A DNA stretch of 64,000 bases from Urechis unicinctus. Taxonomy: Eukaryota; Annelida; Polychaeta; Xenopneusta; Urechidae. The translations under genes were made by a program, and so were the position numbers. Positions 60,895 through 64,000 of this stretch are shown piece after piece. Each line of letters begins with the position of its first letter. The stretch's first letter is position 1. The DNA lies in contig CM067356.1 in the NCBI GenBank assembly GCA_034190875.2, forward strand, positions 59,258,325-59,322,324, read 5' to 3'. Under the pieces are notes generated by a model that was not told where the DNA came from, ran no database searches, and saw only the letters and a program-made list of their open reading frames with translations.

Positions 60895-61372
60895 GCGGGT
60901 TTCCGCGCTAAACTGCTTTCCGCTCTAGGTGGGGGGTCGTGTCGCGCAGTAAATGATGTGTGATATATTTGGTTCATTGGTTGCGCTTGTGTCTTAATGT
61001 ACTTTTGTATTGATGTTTCCTGTGTATGTATATTAATGTTTCCTGTGTATATTGATGTTTCCTGTGTTTTTTATATAATGTATAACTGTATAATAATATT
61101 TTAATGTCTATGCGCTTATTATGATGTAAACATTTTTCGCATGGATTACCGCGTGGTCACGTGACTTTGTATATATAAGCTGGGGCATCTTCCGCAGCGA
61201 AGTAGATAGCATTTTCGTAGCCTGAATAAAGACTTGTACTTTTGTCAAGAACGCCTTAATGAAGTTTTACTGGTGAGTTCTATTCAGTGGAACTATATAT
61301 TTGCGGGTATTTCAGTCAGTCAGGGTTGTCTGGAGGTTCTGTAAAGCGGGACCTCAAAAATGGCACAGACTG
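60895..61372 (+). repeat. 3' LTR, truncated
   Basis: Matches the 5' LTR from TGTGGCG to ggcacagactgtc, then stops, so the last 110 bp or so are missing. Sequence beyond the break is agagacagagagg followed by an AT/GA microsatellite. Confidence 0.85.
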
Positions 61373-61390
61373 TCAGAGACAGAGAGGAAC

Positions 61391-61520
<130 letters not shown>

Positions 61521-62089
61521 AGATAGTAGTTGATTCTAAATGCCATTTTACATAACTCTGCCGCATGCGTTATAGCATATACCTTGTGTTGTTGTCGAGA
61601 CGGGTTTACGGTCAGTTTGTATGTGGTTAGGCTAAGTTTACGCACTAGTGACTTTAATTCACTTTAGAACGAATCATGTAAGACCCATCTTCAATAGAAG
61701 GCGTTTCTCCCCACTGTCGTAACCGTGACTTACGCGCTACGACGAATGCTCCACTGGACCGCTTGTCTTCTTCACTCTGCCTAACTTGTGTAAGGCATTC
61801 TTAAATTTCTGCTTCAGTTTGTATTACTATCTCTCCATCCTAGACCGATGGAACGCAAGTGGTGCGGTGGGGTTTACATAACGAGGAGGTTTATTCTCAT
61901 GAAAACTTGTCGTTTGGCGGAGGCTAAGTTTACAGGATGAAGGCGTACATGAAACCGAGAATACCACGACGTAGAGGTCAGCATGATGGCTGTCTCAGCT
62001 AACTCTAATGCTATCCCATGTATAAATCATTGATCTATACAAACGCAGACATACACTGTGTTTCACACTATCACAGATATGAATCGTGT

Positions 62090-64000
62090 CACAAGAGGAG
62101 CGAGAAACGTGAGAGCGCAAGAGGATACGAGAATGAGTCAACAACTAGAGGAGAGAGAAAAGGGAGAGAGCAAGTACGAGGAGTCAACAACAAGATGAGT
62201 GACAAGAGAGAGAGAGCAAGATGATACGAGAAGGAGACGACAACATGAGGAGCGATAAAAGGGAAAGAGCAAGAGGATACGAGGAGACAACAATAAGAAG
62301 AGGGAGAAAAGAGAGAGAGCAAGAGGATATTAGACGGAGACAACAACAAAAGGAGCGAGAAAAGGGAAAGAAAAAGAGGATACGAGAAGGAGTCAACAAC
62401 CAGAGTAGTGAGAAAAGAGAGAGGGAGCAAGAGGATACGAGAAGCAGTCAACAACTAGAGGAGCGAGAAAAGGGAGAGAGCAAGAGTATACGAGAAGGAG
62501 ACAACAACAAGAGGAGGGAGAAAATGAGGACCGAGCAAAAGGATACGAGAAGGAAAAAACAAGACAAGAAAAGGGAGAGAGCAAGTGTATCCGTGGAGTC
62601 AACATCAGGACGAGGGAAAAAGGGAGAGAGCAAGGGGATACGAGATGGAGTCAACAACAAGAGGACCGAGAACACGGAGGGAGAGCAAGAGAATATTAGG
62701 AGTCAACAACTAGAGGAGTGAGAAAGGAGAGAGAGAGCAAGAGGATACGAGAAGGAAACAACAAGAGGAGCGAGAAAAGAGAGTGAACAAGAGGTGCGAG
62801 AAAAGAGAGAGAGAGAGCAAGTGGGTACGAGAAAGAGACAACATCAAGAGGAGCGAGATCAGGGAAAGAGATAGCAAGAGAAAATGAGAAGGAGTTTACA
62901 ACAAGAGGAGCGAGAAAAGGGGGAGGAACAAGAGTATACATGAAGGAGTCAAAAACAAGAGGAGCGAGAAAAGGAGAACAAGAGGAGCGAGAAAACTGAA
63001 AGAGAGAACAAGAGAATACGAGAAGGAGACAACAACTAGAGGAGCGAGAAAAGAAGGACAGAGCAAAAGGATACGAGAAGGGAAAAAAAGAGCATGAAAA
63101 GTGAGAGTGCAAGAGTATACGAGGAGTCAACAACAAGAAGAGGGAAAAAAAAGGAGAGAGCAAGGGGATACGAGATGGAGACAACAACAAGAGGAGTGAG
63201 AAAAGGAGAGAGAGAGAAAGATACATAAACTAGAGCAGTGTGAAAAGAGAGAGAACAAGAGGATACGAGAAGGGGACAACAACAAGTGGAGAAAAGGGAG
63301 AGAGAGCTAGAGAATACGAGAAGGGGGCAACAACAAGAGGAGCGATAAATTGGAGAGAGAGCAAGAGGATACGAGAAGGGGTCAACAACAAGAGGAGCGA
63401 GAAAAGAGAGTGAGCAAGAGGTGCGAGAAAAGAGAGAGAGCAAGTGGATACGAGAAAGAGACAACATCAAGAGGTGCGAGATAAGGGAAAGAGAGAGCAA
63501 GTGGATACGAGAAAGAGACAACATCAAGAGGTGCGAGATAAGGGAAAGAGAGAGCAAGTGGATACGAGAATGAGACAACATCAAGAGGAGCGAGATAAGG
63601 GAAAGAGAGAGCAAGAGAAAACGAGAAGGAGTCAACAACATGAGGAGCGAGAAAAGAGAAAGAGAGGGCAAGAGGATACAAGGAGACAACAACAAGAGGA
63701 GTGAGAAAAGGGAGAGAGCAAGAGGATACGAGATGGAGACAGCAAGGGGGCGAGAAAAGAGAGAGAGAGCAAGAGGATACGAGAAGTAAACATCAAGAAG
63801 AGCGAGAAAAGGGAGAGAGTAAGAGTATACGAGAAGCAGTCTACAACAAGAGGAGCGAGTAAAGAGAGAGAGCATGAGGAGGAAACAACAAGAGGTGCGA
63901 GAAAAGGGAAAGAGCAAGAAGATACGAGGAAGAGTCAACAACAAGAGGAGCGAGAAATGAGAGAGAACAAGAGGATTCGAGAAGGAGACAACAACTAGAC
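62090..64000. repeat. ~53-bp GA-rich satellite
   Basis: About 36 degenerate units of gaggagcgagaaaagggaga, gagcaagaggatacgagaag and gagacaacaacaa, with many indels. It runs off the right edge. Long frames on both strands (Glu/Arg-rich or Leu/Ser-rich) are repeat artefacts. Confidence 0.93.

Larger units (their letters stand above)
57724..61372 (+). mobile_element. LTR retroelement with gag only
   Basis: A 5' LTR, a primer-binding site, a degenerate gag, a purine-rich tract (gtgggggcag at about 60885-60894) and a 3' LTR occur in order. The pol region (protease, RT, RNase H, integrase) is absent: only about 230 bp lie between the last coding frame and the 3' LTR. The gag and PBS features suggest a Ty3/gypsy-like source. 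The two LTRs are nearly identical over their shared part, implying a fairly recent insertion. The 5' side sits in the ATAC array. Confidence 0.85.

Noticed and set aside
62018-63944. Glu/Arg-rich and Leu/Ser-rich frames
   Set aside because: Translation of a GA-rich satellite; the frames change at every indel.

Overview
This is a eukaryotic (metazoan) window, most likely from a mollusc and possibly a gastropod. The evidence is: spliced genes with GT/AG introns; a BCR-type RhoGEF gene; a non-LTR reverse transcriptase; a gag-bearing LTR retroelement; long GTGA-rich arrays; and dispersed repeats of the kind I associate with mollusc genomes. The taxon is inferred, not proven. No bacterial features, rRNA, tRNA or CRISPR array were found.

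Region 1-22.8 kb is the 5' part of one minus-strand gene, an orthologue or relative of BCR (breakpoint cluster region protein). Eight coding exons can be placed to the base. Exon 1 (22807-21079) carries the N-terminal oligomerisation coiled coil and a long disordered, proline- and tyrosine-motif-rich region. Exon 2 (5511-5393) is a short linker. Exons 3-8 (4837-4715, 4449-4264, 2626-2516, 2318-2276, 1766-1714, 469-359) encode most of a Dbl-homology (RhoGEF) domain. All intron phases agree, and the gene runs off the left edge. Its introns hold many minisatellites, several touching splice sites. The 15.6-kb intron 1 also holds a 5'-truncated LINE, a fold-back element, a SINE-like copy and two copies of a dispersed repeat.

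Region 23.5-28.65 kb is a decayed mobile element with long inverted terminal repeats (about 220-250 bp). It encloses virus-like genes: a broken capsid-like ORF, a packaging-ATPase-like ORF with a clear Walker A motif, a protein with an in-frame heptapeptide array, and two minus-strand proteins with coiled-coil or membrane features. No polymerase or integrase is visible. It resembles a Polinton/adintovirus-like or other small virus-like element.

Region 30.5-32.1 kb is a minus-strand kelch-repeat gene, with an 18-residue in-frame repeat array, broken by a 49-bp tandem duplication and one other frameshift. Region 34.7-38.4 kb is a second, unclassified element with about 65-bp inverted repeats and unfamiliar, decayed genes. 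Region 38.5-44.5 kb holds a spliced but frameshifted RecQ-like helicase remnant, a 57-bp minisatellite, a PHD-type exon and a hAT-like transposase remnant. Region 44.5-57.7 kb is gene-poor and dominated by GTGA, G-rich and ATAC arrays.

Region 57.7-61.4 kb is an LTR retroelement: 5' LTR, primer-binding site, degenerate gag with a zinc knuckle and an internal duplication, no pol, and a 3' LTR truncated at an AT/GA microsatellite. Region 62.1-64.0 kb is a GA-rich satellite running off the right edge.
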